From Arcicella gelida (lineage in GTDB: Bacteria; Bacteroidota; Bacteroidia; Cytophagales; Spirosomataceae): 64,000 bases of DNA. Positions 53,355-63,700 of the stretch are shown here, in pieces (position 1 is the first letter of the stretch; the number at the start of each line of letters is the position of its first letter). The stretch spans positions 1 through 64,000 of the forward strand of contig NZ_JAYGIL010000027.1 of the NCBI RefSeq assembly GCF_034931025.1. The letters are read 5' to 3'. The position numbers were made by a program, and so were the translations under genes. The notes below the pieces were generated by a model. That model saw only the letters and a program-made list of their open reading frames with translations. It ran no database searches and was not told the origin of the DNA.

Positions 53355-53744
53355 TTATTTAGCTGTACAAAGTCCATTTACACAATCAACAGTAGGAACC
53401 AATAGTAAAGCACATGGTTCATCTCGCTTCCCTTTATACTTGATACTCATCTTTCTTTGAAAATCCGTATAAGTTTTTACCTTTTCAATCAATACTTTTT
53501 CATCTACTTTAGATAAAGAGTAAATTAAGTGACCAGATGGGCCTCCACACGATTGCTCACCAATTTCCATCACTTTACAGTCATCACCAGCACAAGCTCT
53601 GTTTTGTGCATACGTTTGTACTTCTGTCAATAGTTGAGATAGCTTTAGATTATCAGCTTCTAAGTCTGCCAAAACGTCTTTCTCTTTACAAGAGAATAAT
53701 AGTACAAAAGCAAGAATGTGACAAATGAGTTTGATTGCTTTCAT
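53355..53744 (-). CDS. Small Cys-containing lipoprotein, unknown
   Basis: A 129-residue predicted lipoprotein (signal ending LLFSC). Further cysteines in NRACAGDDCKV, GEQSCGGPSG, EPCALL and VDCVNGLC suggest disulfides outside the cytoplasm. No family recognised. It lies 4 bp from the next lipoprotein gene of the operon. Confidence 0.65.
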   Translation of the reverse strand: MKAIKLICHILAFVLLFSCKEKDVLADLEADNLKLSQLLTEVQTYAQNRACAGDDCKVMEIGEQSCGGPSGHLIYSLSKVDEKVLIEKVKTYTDFQRKMSIKYKGKRDEPCALLLVPTVDCVNGLCTAK

Positions 53745-53748
53745 GACT

Positions 53749-54288
53749 TTATTTCACTTTAATACTTGAATAAATTGTTCCTAATTTCTGACCAAAAGCG
53801 GGTAAGTATTTAGGGAAAGGCTGATTCATAATATCTGTTTCACGATAAAAAATAGTATCGTCAATTCTCCAAGATTTAACAGCTTTTCCTTTTTCCTTTC
53901 TTTGCAAGAATAACATCCCTCCATCTGCACAACCAGGGCATCCAAAAGTTCTACTTTCAACACTTGAAAGCTCAGTCGGATATTCACTCAATACAGTTTT
54001 TACTTTATCATATTCACTATCAGGTAGTTTAAATCCTGAAAACTGATATTGTTCTTGGTCTTGACAAAAAACATTACTGGTGTCTGCGTAAAGTTTTCCG
54101 TCATTAATCATATAAATAGCCGAAGCTCTACAGCCCCAACCTAAGCCTACATGACCAAAAACTAGGTAATCTTCAAGTGTTTCCGCACTTACTTTTTGAG
54201 AAGAATTAAGTACTTCTACTTCATTTCTTGAACAAGCTAACATTCCTAAAACAATTAGGAAAACGGATGATAAAATGAGTCTTTTCAT
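53749..54288 (-). CDS. Lipoprotein of the ECF operon, unknown
   Basis: A 179-residue predicted lipoprotein (signal ending GMLAC). Cysteine motifs GWGCRASAI and TFGCPGCADGGMLFL suggest disulfide or metal binding. No family recognised. Its gene starts 5 bp after the putative anti-sigma gene. Confidence 0.65.
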   Translation of the reverse strand: MKRLILSSVFLIVLGMLACSRNEVEVLNSSQKVSAETLEDYLVFGHVGLGWGCRASAIYMINDGKLYADTSNVFCQDQEQYQFSGFKLPDSEYDKVKTVLSEYPTELSSVESRTFGCPGCADGGMLFLQRKEKGKAVKSWRIDDTIFYRETDIMNQPFPKYLPAFGQKLGTIYSSIKVK

Positions 54289-54293
54289 GTTAA

Positions 54294-54935
54294 TTATTGT
54301 TGATAGGTTCCTACTCCAACGGATACTTTTACATTTTTAAAAATTGACTTTTTCTGAGGTTTTGGTTTTGTTGGTTCATAATATGGCGTTGTTTCAACAG
54401 GTGCAATAATGCTCGGTTGTTGCCATTCACGAGTAACATTTTTGGTTGATAAAGGTGTTAATTGCTCAATAGAATCTGCAAGTTTTGTACGTTCTAAAGG
54501 TTCTTCTTCTACAATTTCTAAAGGTTGCTCTTCCGATAATTCTATCGGAAGAGTCTTTGTTTTAAGGGGTAATTCTGGGACTAGAGGTTGAATGTTTTTC
54601 TCAATTTTTTCATTGATGATAGGTGCAGAACTTTTCAACAATGTTTGTTTTTCTAACTTGATTTCCTCCTGTAGAGTAGGTTGAATTTCATTACTAATGC
54701 TGGTATTGGCAATAAAAACCCAATAACCTATACCAAGCAATGCCACTAAAGCACTCCCTAAATAGTAGAATGGGAAAGTATTTTTGGGTGTTTGAGGTAA
54801 CGATGAAGGACTAGCCTCAACATCCAAGCTTTGCTCTATCTTATCCCAAAGGGTGTCTGATGGAGTCAAAGAGGCATCGTCAAAGGCATTTTGCCATTGT
54901 TCCTCAAATGAATTATTTGTAAAATCGTTCATCAT
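54294..54935 (-). CDS. Putative membrane-bound anti-sigma-like protein
   Basis: A 213-residue single-span protein. The cytoplasmic N-terminus (EEQWQNAFDDASLTPSDTLW, then DKIEQSLD) matches the W-x-K-I-E pattern common in Bacteroidota proteins paired with ECF sigma factors. A span lies at about residues 51-70 (YYLGSALVALLGIGYWVFI). The rest is a low-complexity Pro/Glu/Lys periplasmic tail. Its ATG overlaps the sigma gene's stop by one base, so the two are coupled. Anti-sigma function is inferred from context. Confidence 0.7.
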   Translation of the reverse strand: MMNDFTNNSFEEQWQNAFDDASLTPSDTLWDKIEQSLDVEASPSSLPQTPKNTFPFYYLGSALVALLGIGYWVFIANTSISNEIQPTLQEEIKLEKQTLLKSSAPIINEKIEKNIQPLVPELPLKTKTLPIELSEEQPLEIVEEEPLERTKLADSIEQLTPLSTKNVTREWQQPSIIAPVETTPYYEPTKPKPQKKSIFKNVKVSVGVGTYQQ

Positions 54936-55465
54936 TAGCTATTTACGGATAATTGACTTTGTAAAATGGCCTTAGCTCGTGCATATTGTGACTTTGATGT
55001 TCCTTCTGTAATATTTAACATTTCAGCGATTTCTTTGTGTTGATAACCTTCGATGGCATAAAGGTTAAAAACCGACTGACAACCCTTCGGTAATTTGCGA
55101 ATCATTTCAATTAATTCTTTAAAATGAATGCCTTCAATACTTGTCAAACCATCGGTAAATTGATTTTCGTATTCTTGTACATCACTCATTCCTTGAAAAT
55201 GCTGTTGCGCACGAATATGATTGATGGCAACATTGATAACAATTCGCTTAATCCAAGCACCCAAGGTACTTTCTCCTCTGAACTTACTTAAATTCTGAAA
55301 TATCTTAATGAATGCTTCTTGTAATACATCTTCTGCCTCCTCTTTATTTTGGGTATAGCGAGCACAGACCACCAACATTCTACCAGCGTAAGCATTGTAT
55401 AGCTTTCGTTGGGCGTTTCGGTCATTTTGCAGACAGGCCTGTATGAGCTGTTCTTCGTTTTCCAA
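54935..55465 (-). CDS. ECF-type RNA polymerase sigma factor
   Basis: A 176-residue sigma-70-family factor with region 2 (about 10-75, NKEEAEDVLQEAFIKIFQNL) and region 4 (about 115-170, KGCQSVFNLYAIEGYQHKEI followed by AEMLNITEGTSKSQYARAK). No sigma 1.1 or 3 domain, so ECF class. It heads an operon with a membrane anti-sigma-like protein, two small lipoproteins, an LVIVD lipoprotein and a barrel protein, suggesting an envelope response circuit. Confidence 0.93.
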   Translation of the reverse strand: MENEEQLIQACLQNDRNAQRKLYNAYAGRMLVVCARYTQNKEEAEDVLQEAFIKIFQNLSKFRGESTLGAWIKRIVINVAINHIRAQQHFQGMSDVQEYENQFTDGLTSIEGIHFKELIEMIRKLPKGCQSVFNLYAIEGYQHKEIAEMLNITEGTSKSQYARAKAILQSQLSVNS

Positions 55466-55533
55466 AATCTATTAAAATTTAATTAAAGAGGCTTATGTAA
55501 TGGTGAATTAGCGAATTTACCTTCTCGAGGCTG

Positions 55534-55590
55534 GTGTCTTCTCCAGACCTCATTCAACTGTTCTCATTGTTCCTTTTATCTATGAACAAT
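55534..55590. other. Two small hairpins upstream of the ECF operon
   Basis: GAGGCTGG…CCAGACCTC (about 55534-55557, one bulge) and ATTGTTC…GAACAAT (55566-55590). They lie in the 306-bp region between the divergent sigma and gatB genes and could form leader structures of the sigma mRNA. Confidence 0.35.
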
Positions 55591-55735
55591 TTTATCAAAC
55601 AACGATAGAGCTAACCGCTACATTACAAAGACGTTAAAACCTTTCAAACAGTTGGAAAAGCATTTAAAAAAATTATATTTTTCTTTGTCTTTACTTACTT
55701 ATCAACACTAAAGCCACTAACTATTGGCTTTTTAT

Positions 55736-55743
55736 TATCTTTG
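55736..55743 (+). promoter_or_regulatory. -7 element of gatB
   Basis: TATCTTTG matches TAnnTTTG. Transcription would start near 55750, which rules out the TTG at 55724 and supports the GTG start at 55772. Confidence 0.5.
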
Positions 55744-55771
55744 CATTCTAAAATTTGAAATTTTACCTTCT

Positions 55772-57229
55772 GTGAATCAAGAAATAAGAGACAAATACGA
55801 AGTCGTAATCGGCTTAGAAGTACACGCTCAGTTACAAACTGAGAGTAAAATTTTTGCGGCCGACGCTGCTTCATTTGGTGCTTCACCTAACACACATATT
55901 TCGCCCATTACACTCGGACACCCAGGCACTTTACCAAAATTAAATAAAAGAGCCGTTGAATTTGCGATGAAAATGGGCATTGCCTGTAATTCACAAATTA
56001 CTGAAAATCAATATTTTGACAGAAAGAATTACTTCTATCCAGATCTTCCAAAAGGCTATCAGATTACGCAAGATAAAACTCCTATTTGTATGGGCGGTGG
56101 TGTTCATGTAAAACTTTCTACAGGCGAAAAAACCGTTCGTTTTCATCATATTCACTTAGAAGAAGATGCAGGAAAATCTTTGCATATTGATGGTTCAAGT
56201 GATAGTTTGTTAGACTATAACCGTGCAGGAACGCCATTAATTGAAATGGTGACTGAACCAGAAATTAAATCTGCCGAAGAAGCCGCAACTTTTATGACCG
56301 AAGTACGAAAACTGGTTCGTTACTTGGGTATTTGCGATGGCAATATGGAAGAAGGCTCACTTCGTTGCGATGTAAATATTTCTGTAATGCCAGTTGGTAG
56401 TAAAGTTTTCGGTACAAAAGTCGAAATCAAAAACATGAATTCAATGCGTTTTATTCAAAAAGCCATTGAATATGAAATTGTTAGACAAATTGATGCCGTT
56501 GAAAATAACGAAAAAATCATTCAAGAAACTCGTAGTTTCGACCCAGCAACGGGACGTACTTCAGGAATGCGTGAGAAAGAATCAATGAATGATTATCGTT
56601 ACTTCCCTGAGCCAGACCTTGTGCCTTTGGTGATTTCAGAAGAATGGCTTTCCTCGGTAAAAGCACAAATGCCAGCTTTACCTTGGGAGCTTCTAGCAAA
56701 ATTTACCAAAGAGTATGGTTTGCCAGAATACGATGCACACGTTTTGACTGATTCAAGAGAAATTGCCGAATACTTTGAAGCTACTTGTAAGTTTACAAAG
56801 CATTACAAAGCTGTTTCAAATTGGATTATGGGTACAGTAAAATCATATTTGAACGACCATAATTTAGAGATTACTCAACTAAGTATTACACCAGAGCAAT
56901 TAGCACAATTGATTCAATTGGTTGATGATGGAAAAGTAAGTAATACAACGGCTTCGCATCAGATTTTTCCTGAAATGATTGCTGATAATACTAAAACGCC
57001 TTTACAAATTGCCGAAGCGAAGAATCTGATTCAACAAAGCAATACAGATACACTTCAAACGTTAGTGGATGAGGTTTTAGCCAATAATCCAGCCAAAGTA
57101 AAAGAATATAAAAATGGCAAAAAAGGACTTTTAAGTATGTTCATGGGTGAAATCATGAAGAAATCTAAAGGTTCGGCTGACCCTAAAGTAACCACAGCTT
57201 TATTGCAAAAAACCTTAGAAAATTTATAA
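55772..57229 (+). CDS. gatB: Asp-tRNA(Asn)/Glu-tRNA(Gln) amidotransferase subunit B
   Basis: The tRNA-binding and kinase subunit of GatCAB, which amidates misacylated Glu-tRNA(Gln) or Asp-tRNA(Asn). About 485 residues from the GTG start (VNQEIRDKYEVVIGLEVHAQ). Motifs include DRKNYFYPDLPKGYQITQ and the kinase-core signature DYNRAGTPLIEMVTEPEI, and the C-terminal YqeY-like helical domain is present. The GTG start is chosen because a -7 box lies just upstream and the family begins near here. Confidence 0.95.
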   Translation: MNQEIRDKYEVVIGLEVHAQLQTESKIFAADAASFGASPNTHISPITLGHPGTLPKLNKRAVEFAMKMGIACNSQITENQYFDRKNYFYPDLPKGYQITQDKTPICMGGGVHVKLSTGEKTVRFHHIHLEEDAGKSLHIDGSSDSLLDYNRAGTPLIEMVTEPEIKSAEEAATFMTEVRKLVRYLGICDGNMEEGSLRCDVNISVMPVGSKVFGTKVEIKNMNSMRFIQKAIEYEIVRQIDAVENNEKIIQETRSFDPATGRTSGMREKESMNDYRYFPEPDLVPLVISEEWLSSVKAQMPALPWELLAKFTKEYGLPEYDAHVLTDSREIAEYFEATCKFTKHYKAVSNWIMGTVKSYLNDHNLEITQLSITPEQLAQLIQLVDDGKVSNTTASHQIFPEMIADNTKTPLQIAEAKNLIQQSNTDTLQTLVDEVLANNPAKVKEYKNGKKGLLSMFMGEIMKKSKGSADPKVTTALLQKTLENL

Positions 57230-57244
57230 CAGATTTGTTTTTAG

Positions 57245-57420
57245 ATTCCTTGTATTTGTCTAAAACTTGTGCGTCAGCATTTTTCGAAATTCCGCTGTTT
57301 GAGCGGAGCGAGTCGGTTCGCCGATGCGATTCGGAATTTCTTGATTTTCTTTTGTTACTTTTCTTTCATCAAGGAAAGAAAAGTAAGGTCTTTCAAAATA
57401 GAAGATTACGTTCAAATCAA
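57245..57420. repeat. Dispersed-type intergenic element with inverted repeats
   Basis: CGAAATTCCGC and the later ATTCGGAATTTC are inverted, enclosing GAGCGGAGCGAGTCGG. A TTTTCTTT…GGAAAGAAAAGTAA inverted repeat (about 57350-57390) follows. It is more GC-rich than its surroundings and lies in the gap after gatB. It resembles repetitive intergenic elements I recall from other Bacteroidota genomes. Confidence 0.5.
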
Positions 57421-57462
57421 TACAAATCAAAAATAAATACATGTTTAATTCATCCACAAATC

Positions 57463-58602
57463 ATGAAAAAAATATCACTTATCGTTTTATTCGTACTGGT
57501 AAATATTTACACTTTTGCCCAGACAAAAACGGTTGTCATCACAGGAAAAGTAATGAATGTTGTGCCTGATAAAAAGGTGTTACTTCAAGAAATTAATGGT
57601 CGTGGAACTGCCGTAACGATAGATTCTGCCCAAGTTGCTGCTGATAAATCATTCAAATTCAACAGTAAAATACCAGATGGTGGTGGATATTATTTGGTTA
57701 ATTTCTTCGGAATGAATCTTAGTCAAAAAGTGCTATTGATTCTGGAAGGTGGAGAAAATATTAATTTGGTAGCAGATGGAATGGATACGCCTGCAAAAAG
57801 AGGAAGTTTTCAATTAACAGGAAATTCAAAAAATATTGAATACTTCAATAGAATTCTGAAAATTAGTCAGGAATTACAGACGAAAGTAGAATCTTGGAAT
57901 ATACAAGTAACTGCGGCACAAGCCAAAAAAGACAATGCTACCATTCAAAGAATTCAAAATGAATTTCAGGCTGCTCAAGAAGTAAATATCAATAAAATAA
58001 AAGTGTTGATTCCTGAAATGGGAACGAATTTAGTAGCACTTTGGACGGCTGGCAACTTTTTGAATCCTGAAAATGATACAGAAACTTTATTGCAAGTAGC
58101 TGAAAAGTTTAAGACAGAAAAAGGTAATTCGCCCAATGTGCATATCAAAACTTTCTTGCAACAAGTAATGCGTTTGAAAGGGGTAAATGTAGGTTCGGAA
58201 GCACCAGAAATTGCGATGAAAACCCCTGATGATAAAGTATTAGCCTTATCGTCTTTGCGTGGAAAATATGTTTTACTTGATTTTTGGGCATCTTGGTGTG
58301 GACCTTGTCGCAGAGAAAACCCGAATGTTGTAAGAATGTACAACAAATTCAAAGACAAAAATTTTGATATTTTTTCAGTGAGTCTTGACCAAGAAAAAGA
58401 TTCTTGGTTGAAAGCTATCGAAAAAGATGGCATGACTTGGAAACACGTTTCTGATTTACAATATTGGAATTCAGCGGCGGCAGTAGCTTATGGTGTACAA
58501 GGGATTCCTGCTACTTTTTTATTGGATAAAGAAGGAAAAATCATCGCCAAAAATTTAAGAGGCGAAGAGCTTGAAAGGAAATTAGAAGAAATTCTAAAGT
58601 AA
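57463..58602 (+). CDS. TlpA-like thiol-disulfide oxidoreductase with DUF4369-type N-domain
   Basis: A 379-residue exported redox protein. The signal peptide (MKKISLIVLFVLVNIYTFAQ) fixes the start at ATG 57463. The frame is open upstream into a repeat element and should be ignored there. Residues about 20-230 form a beta-rich domain plus helices, as in DUF4369 proteins. The C-terminal thioredoxin fold (about 240-379) has the active site WASWCGPCRREN and the cis-Pro segment GIPATFLLD. Likely keeps exported proteins reduced. Confidence 0.88.
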   Translation: MKKISLIVLFVLVNIYTFAQTKTVVITGKVMNVVPDKKVLLQEINGRGTAVTIDSAQVAADKSFKFNSKIPDGGGYYLVNFFGMNLSQKVLLILEGGENINLVADGMDTPAKRGSFQLTGNSKNIEYFNRILKISQELQTKVESWNIQVTAAQAKKDNATIQRIQNEFQAAQEVNINKIKVLIPEMGTNLVALWTAGNFLNPENDTETLLQVAEKFKTEKGNSPNVHIKTFLQQVMRLKGVNVGSEAPEIAMKTPDDKVLALSSLRGKYVLLDFWASWCGPCRRENPNVVRMYNKFKDKNFDIFSVSLDQEKDSWLKAIEKDGMTWKHVSDLQYWNSAAAVAYGVQGIPATFLLDKEGKIIAKNLRGEELERKLEEILK

Positions 58603-58631
58603 AGATTTTACAAAATATTATTCTGCATATT

Positions 58632-58671
58632 TCAATCCCTGACATTTTTTATAAAACTGTCAGGGATTTTT
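58632..58671 (+). terminator. Terminator of the TlpA-like gene
   Basis: The arms AATCCCTGACA and TGTCAGGGATT enclose a 13-nt loop, followed by TTTTC. Confidence 0.8.
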
Positions 58672-58755
58672 CATGTAATTTTGTTCTTCCAAACAATCAA
58701 AACAGAATTTTGAGTATTACTTCTCTGAAATTCTATCACACAATCAATTTTTGAA

Positions 58756-59556
58756 ATGAAAGTAGCCATCATCGGAGCAGGAAATATGGGAATGGCATTT
58801 GCCAAGTCGTTCATCCAGTATGATTTAGTCAAAAAAGAAGACCTTTTTCTTATCGAAAAAAATGCAGAGCGTGCCGAAGCATTGCGTCTGGAAAAAGCTG
58901 GAGTAGTTATTGACACGATTTCTTCAAAAATTGGAGAATATGATTTAATTATTTTATCGGTAAAACCGCAAGATTTTCCGTCTTTACAAGAAGAATTGCG
59001 TGCCGTAATTCAGCCAAAACAATTGGTATTAAGTATCATGGCTGGGATTTCCATTGAAAAAATTATCAGTACGCTCAATCATCCTTTGGTAGTGCGTGCG
59101 ATGCCAAATACTCCTGCTTTGTTGGGAATGGGAATGACAGCATTTTCGGCAGCTGGCGATATTACTTTAAGTCAATTGAAGAAGATTGAAAACCTGATTA
59201 ATTCAACAGGAAGAGCGGTTTTCTTAGAAGACGAAAGTTTATTAGATGCCGTAACGGCTTTAAGTGGAAGTGGTCCAGCATACTTTTTCTATTTAGTAAA
59301 AGCCATGATTGAAGCAGGAAAACAAATGGGATTCGAAGAATCAATGTCGTCATTATTGGTGAAACAAACCATGTTGGGTTCATTCCATTTAATTAATAAT
59401 GCAGAGAAAAGTTTAGATGAATTAATCAAAGCGGTGGCTTCAAAAGGTGGAACAACTGAAGCTGCTTTAAAACGTTTTGAAGAAGGACTTTTAGCCCAAA
59501 ATTTACAAGAAGGAATTTTTGCAGCTCAGAAAAGAGCGACGGAATTATCGAAATAG
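58756..59556 (+). CDS. proC: Pyrroline-5-carboxylate reductase
   Basis: The last step of proline synthesis, reducing pyrroline-5-carboxylate with NAD(P)H. 266 residues, the normal length. The N-terminal Rossmann motif is VAIIGAGNMGMAFA. The C-terminal signature DAVTALSGSGPAYFF is complete. A -7-like TAATTTTG lies at 58676-58683. Monocistronic. Confidence 0.96.
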   Translation: MKVAIIGAGNMGMAFAKSFIQYDLVKKEDLFLIEKNAERAEALRLEKAGVVIDTISSKIGEYDLIILSVKPQDFPSLQEELRAVIQPKQLVLSIMAGISIEKIISTLNHPLVVRAMPNTPALLGMGMTAFSAAGDITLSQLKKIENLINSTGRAVFLEDESLLDAVTALSGSGPAYFFYLVKAMIEAGKQMGFEESMSSLLVKQTMLGSFHLINNAEKSLDELIKAVASKGGTTEAALKRFEEGLLAQNLQEGIFAAQKRATELSK

Positions 59557-59570
59557 GTTTATGAGATTGG

Positions 59571-59607
59571 ATTTCAGGTTTTCTTATTAAGAATGAAAAT
59601 CTGAAAT
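59571..59607 (+). terminator. Terminator of proC
   Basis: The 13-bp arms ATTTCAGGTTTTC and GAAAATCTGAAAT have one G-U/mismatch position and an 11-nt loop. The region up to 59842 holds nothing else I can name. Confidence 0.65.
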
Positions 59608-59842
59608 TTGATGTTAAAATGTTTTACACAGATAGTAAAGTTTTCTTTTGAATATTTCCATTCCCAAATCAGTTTTCAAGCGTATTTAGGTTTGTAATCA
59701 AAGGGTACTGTATTTTCCTTTTCTGAAGATAGCAAAACATCGTTTATACAATTTGGATAAATTTGAAGCATTAAGTACTTTCGTGCATGTCATTCTTTAA
59801 ACATTTTATTTTCAATACATTAACTATCTAAACAGCAATTTT

Positions 59843-60058
59843 ATGAGACACGTAACCATATATACAACAGATAAAGAATATAGCAATTTTGTTGAAATGG
59901 CTAAGAGCCTGCATTACGTAAAAAAAATTGAAACAGATGAAGAGCCTACAAAACAAGAGATTATAAGTAATCTAAAAAAAGGCTTTGAAGAAATGGCTTT
60001 GATTAAAAAAGGTAAGTTAAAAACTACTTCTTTAAACGACTTTTTAAATGAGTTATAA
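59843..60058 (+). CDS. Antitoxin of a RelE/ParE-type pair
   Basis: A 71-residue acidic/basic helical protein (start MRHVTIYTTDKEYSNFVEMA) with a C-terminal tail (KLKTTSLNDFLNEL) of the kind that binds the toxin. Its stop overlaps the start of a RelE-type toxin by 11 bp. Assignment rests on size, order and overlap. Confidence 0.75.
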   Translation: MRHVTIYTTDKEYSNFVEMAKSLHYVKKIETDEEPTKQEIISNLKKGFEEMALIKKGKLKTTSLNDFLNEL

Positions 60059-60374
60059 GATTGAACTTACAGATAACTTTAAGAAAGAAGCCAAAAAATT
60101 GATTAAAAAATATGTTTCGCTTCGTACAGAATTGGCAGAATTAGGTAAGGAACTGGCAGAAAATCCCACTTTAGGTACTCCACTTGGAAATGACGTTTAT
60201 AAAATACGCCTTTCCATCGCTTCCAAAAACAAAGGTAAATCAAGCGGAGCAAGGCTTATTTCTTTTGTGAAAATCATTGATGAAACTGTTTACTTACTTT
60301 CTATTTACAATAAAGGTGATAGAGATAGTATATCTGATAGAGAAATTGAGGACTTAATGAAGGATTACTTATAG
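60048..60374 (+). CDS. RelE/ParE-family toxin
   Basis: A 108-residue toxin with the RelE fold pattern: MSYKIELTDNFKKEAKKLIKKY at the start (shown in part), a helical hairpin with LGKELAENPTLGTPLG, then strands DVYKIRLSIASKNKGKSSGA, LISFVKI and VYLLSIYNKGD. It likely cleaves mRNA or blocks gyrase. The family cannot tell which. Followed by short hairpins (GCCATTG…CAATGGC at 60382-60406). Confidence 0.82.
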   Translation: MSYKIELTDNFKKEAKKLIKKYVSLRTELAELGKELAENPTLGTPLGNDVYKIRLSIASKNKGKSSGARLISFVKIIDETVYLLSIYNKGDRDSISDREIEDLMKDYL

Positions 60375-60726
60375 CATAAAAGCCATTGGCAACGTTGAGC
60401 AATGGCAAGAAAATCTTGCTTGCGAAATGTTGCACCATATACCAAAAACACCCCAAAGAATAAAAATCCACAATTCCTTTCTTTTGTACTCCATTTCATT
60501 TTTTCGTAATTTCTCCAAAAATGATAATATATATGGACATTTTAAGGTCAAATCTATAATCGAAAAAGCAATCAGAGAACCAAAATCTATTCACAGTCCA
60601 TTTACTTTCGTTATAAAATAAATTATTTCAAGCAAAAATATAATTTTACAACTATCTCCTTTATTTTGACACTAATTTTCGCTTTTTTTACATAAATCAT
60701 TAAACTAACGTTCAAATTCAATCTAT
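60375..60726. other. Intergenic region, 60375-60726
   Basis: About 350 bp, AT-rich. A short hairpin pair lies just after the toxin gene (GCCATTG at 60382 with CAATGGC at 60400). No gene that I trust. Confidence 0.5.
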
Positions 60727-63700
60727 ATGTCGATAAAAGTTGCCATTTCTCACAAGACGAAATACAAGTTTGATAGAAGCGTAAGTCTATCGCCACACAT
60801 TTTTAGATTACGTCCTGCTCCACATTCAAGGACGGTGATTGAAGGATATTCGTTCAAAATTTTTCCTGCAAATCATTTTATCAATTGGCAACAAGACCCG
60901 TTTGGGAATTATCAAGCCAGAGTGGTTTTTCCTGAAAAAACAACCGAATTACACGTAGAAGTAGAGGTAATTGCCAAATTGCAGGTAATTAACCCTTTTG
61001 ATTTTTTTGTAGAAGAGTACGCTGAAAAGTTTCCTTTTCAATACGATGACCAACTGAAAAGAGAATTAGGACCATATTTTGAAAAAAGAGAATCTGGCGA
61101 AAAATTAATCAACTGGATTGAAAACAATAGAGTTTATACTGATATAAATACCGTTGATTTTTTAGTACATCTTAATCAAAGAGTATTTTATGGTTTACAT
61201 TATAATATCAGGATGGAAACAGGTGTACAAACCTGTGAAGAAACGCTGACTTCATTAAGCGGTTCTTGTCGAGATTCATCTTGGTTATTAGTTCAGATTC
61301 TAAGACAACATGGTATTGCTGCTAGATTTGTATCGGGATATTTAGTGCAACTTACTTCTGATATAAAATCTTTGGATGGTCCTTCTGGTCCAGTAGCTGA
61401 TTTTACTGATTTACACGCTTGGGTAGAAGCCTATGTGCCGGGTGCAGGTTGGATTGGTCTTGACCCTACTTCTGGACTTTTTGCGGGCGAAGGACATATT
61501 CCGTTATCGTGTACGCCAGATTATGTAAGTGCAGCACCAGTAACAGGTGCTACCGATGTTTGTAATGTTACTTTTGAATTTGACAATAAGGTTACCAGAA
61601 TTCATGAAGACCCAAGAGTGACCAAACCATATACTGACGAGCAATGGAGTAATATCATGCAAGTGGGTTATGATGTTGAGAAAGATTTGCAAGAAGGTGA
61701 CGTTAGAATGACGATGGGCGGCGAACCTACTTTTGTTTCAGTTGATGATTATGAATCGCCAGAATGGAATTCTACTGCTGATGGTACGCTGAAAAGAAAG
61801 TTAGCTTACGATTTAGCATTACGCCTAAAAAATCGTTTTGCTCATGGTGGATTATTGCATTTCGGGCAAGGAAAATGGTATCCGGGCGAATTAATTCCAC
61901 GTTGGCAATACGCACTTTATTGGAGAAAAGACGGACAATCTGTTTGGAAAAATGATGCTTTAGTAGCAAAGGAAAATGACCAAAAATTTACTTTTAATGA
62001 TGCTAAAACATTCGCTACTGAACTCACGAAATATTTAGGAATTAATGAAAGTAATATAATTCCTACTTATGAAGACCCTATTTATTGGGCTTTGGAAGAA
62101 GGAAAATTGCCTGTCAATATTGATCCTTTGACGATGAATTTGAAAGATTCTGTGGAAAGAAGAACCTTAACCAAACTCTTGGAAAAAGGCTTGAATAATC
62201 CAACAGGATATGTTTTTCCTTTAAAATGGGATAAAAGAAGTGATACTTGGACAAGCTGTACTTGGACATTTAGACGTAACCACTTATATCTAATTCCGGG
62301 AAATTCACCAATTGGTTATCGCTTACCGCTGGATTCATTGCCTGCTTTATCAGACGAGAGAAAAGAATTTCCAGTAGAACGTAGTCCATTTGAAAGTTTA
62401 CCCGTATTAGGAGATTATTCAGAATTAGTTGAAGAACGTTATGGAAACATTGCTCCAGATTATGAATTACCACCAGTAAAAAAATCATCTGCTAAAGAGG
62501 ACAGTAACGAAAAACAAATCATATTCGAGATTCCAACTTTTACAACCGCTTTATCGGTTGAAGAAAGAGAAGGCATTCTCTATGTTTTCTTGCCTCCAAC
62601 AGAATACTTAGAGCATTATTTAGATTTGATTGCTTGTGTTGAAGCAACTGCCGAAAAGCTTCAAATGCCAATTCGTATCGAAGGTTATCCTCCTCCGTCA
62701 GATTATCGTTTAGAAAAACTAAATGTTACCCCTGACCCTGGTGTCATTGAAGTAAATATTCATCCAGCCAAAAACTGGGAAGAGTTAGTTCATAATATTA
62801 GTGCCTTGTACGAAGAAGCTTTTTATGCCCGTTTGGGTACAGAAAAATTCATGGTAGATGGCAAACATACTGGAACTGGCGGCGGAAACCACGTAACCAT
62901 TGGTGGAGCTAAACCTGAAGATAGCCCGATTTTACGTCGTCCAGATTTGTTACGCAGTTTAATTACTTATTGGCAACATCACCCAGTATTGAGTTATTTA
63001 TTCTCTGGTCCTTTTATTGGACCAACCAGTCAAGCACCACGTTTTGATGAAGGAAGAGAAGAGCGATTGTATGAAATGGAAATCGCTTTTGACCAAATTC
63101 CAGAAGGCGAAAATATCCCATTCTGGATGGTTGATAGAATTTTTAGAAACCTTTTGGTTGACGTTACTGGTAATACGCACCGAACAGAATTCTGTATTGA
63201 TAAAATGTATTCGCCAGATTCATCGACGGGACGTTTGGGGATTTTAGAATTCAGAGGTTTTGATATGCCTCCTCATAAACACATGAGTTTAGTACAGACG
63301 CTATTGATTAGAGCTTTGATTGCTAAATTCTGGAAAGAACCATACAAGAAAAAACTTATCCGTTGGGGTACAGAACTACATGATCGTTTCCTTTTACCAC
63401 ATTACGCTTACTTGGATATGATTGATGTGGTAAATGACTTAAAAGATGCAGGCTATAATTTCGATATTTCATGGTTTGATGCCTTCTTTGAATTCCGTTT
63501 CCCTTATTATGGCGGTATCACTGTTGATAATACTCAGTTAGAAATCCGTTCAGGGATTGAACCGTGGCACGTTTTGGGTGAAGAATTATCTAATTCAGGA
63601 ACAGCACGCTTTGTAGATTCTTCTTTAGAAAAAATTCAAGTAAAAGTAACAGGCTTTATTGAAGGTCGTCATATTCTTACTTGTAATGGCTGTAGAGTAC

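Noticed and set aside
55724..55771. TTG start of gatB
   Set aside because: It lies upstream of the predicted transcription start. GTG 55772 fits the family.
57235..57462. N-terminal extension of the TlpA-like protein
   Set aside because: It reads through a repeat element, and a perfect signal peptide begins at 57463.
60427..60621. 64-aa plus-strand ORF after the toxin gene
   Set aside because: AT-rich, no recognisable start context, and an opposite-strand frame of similar size is also open; likely chance.
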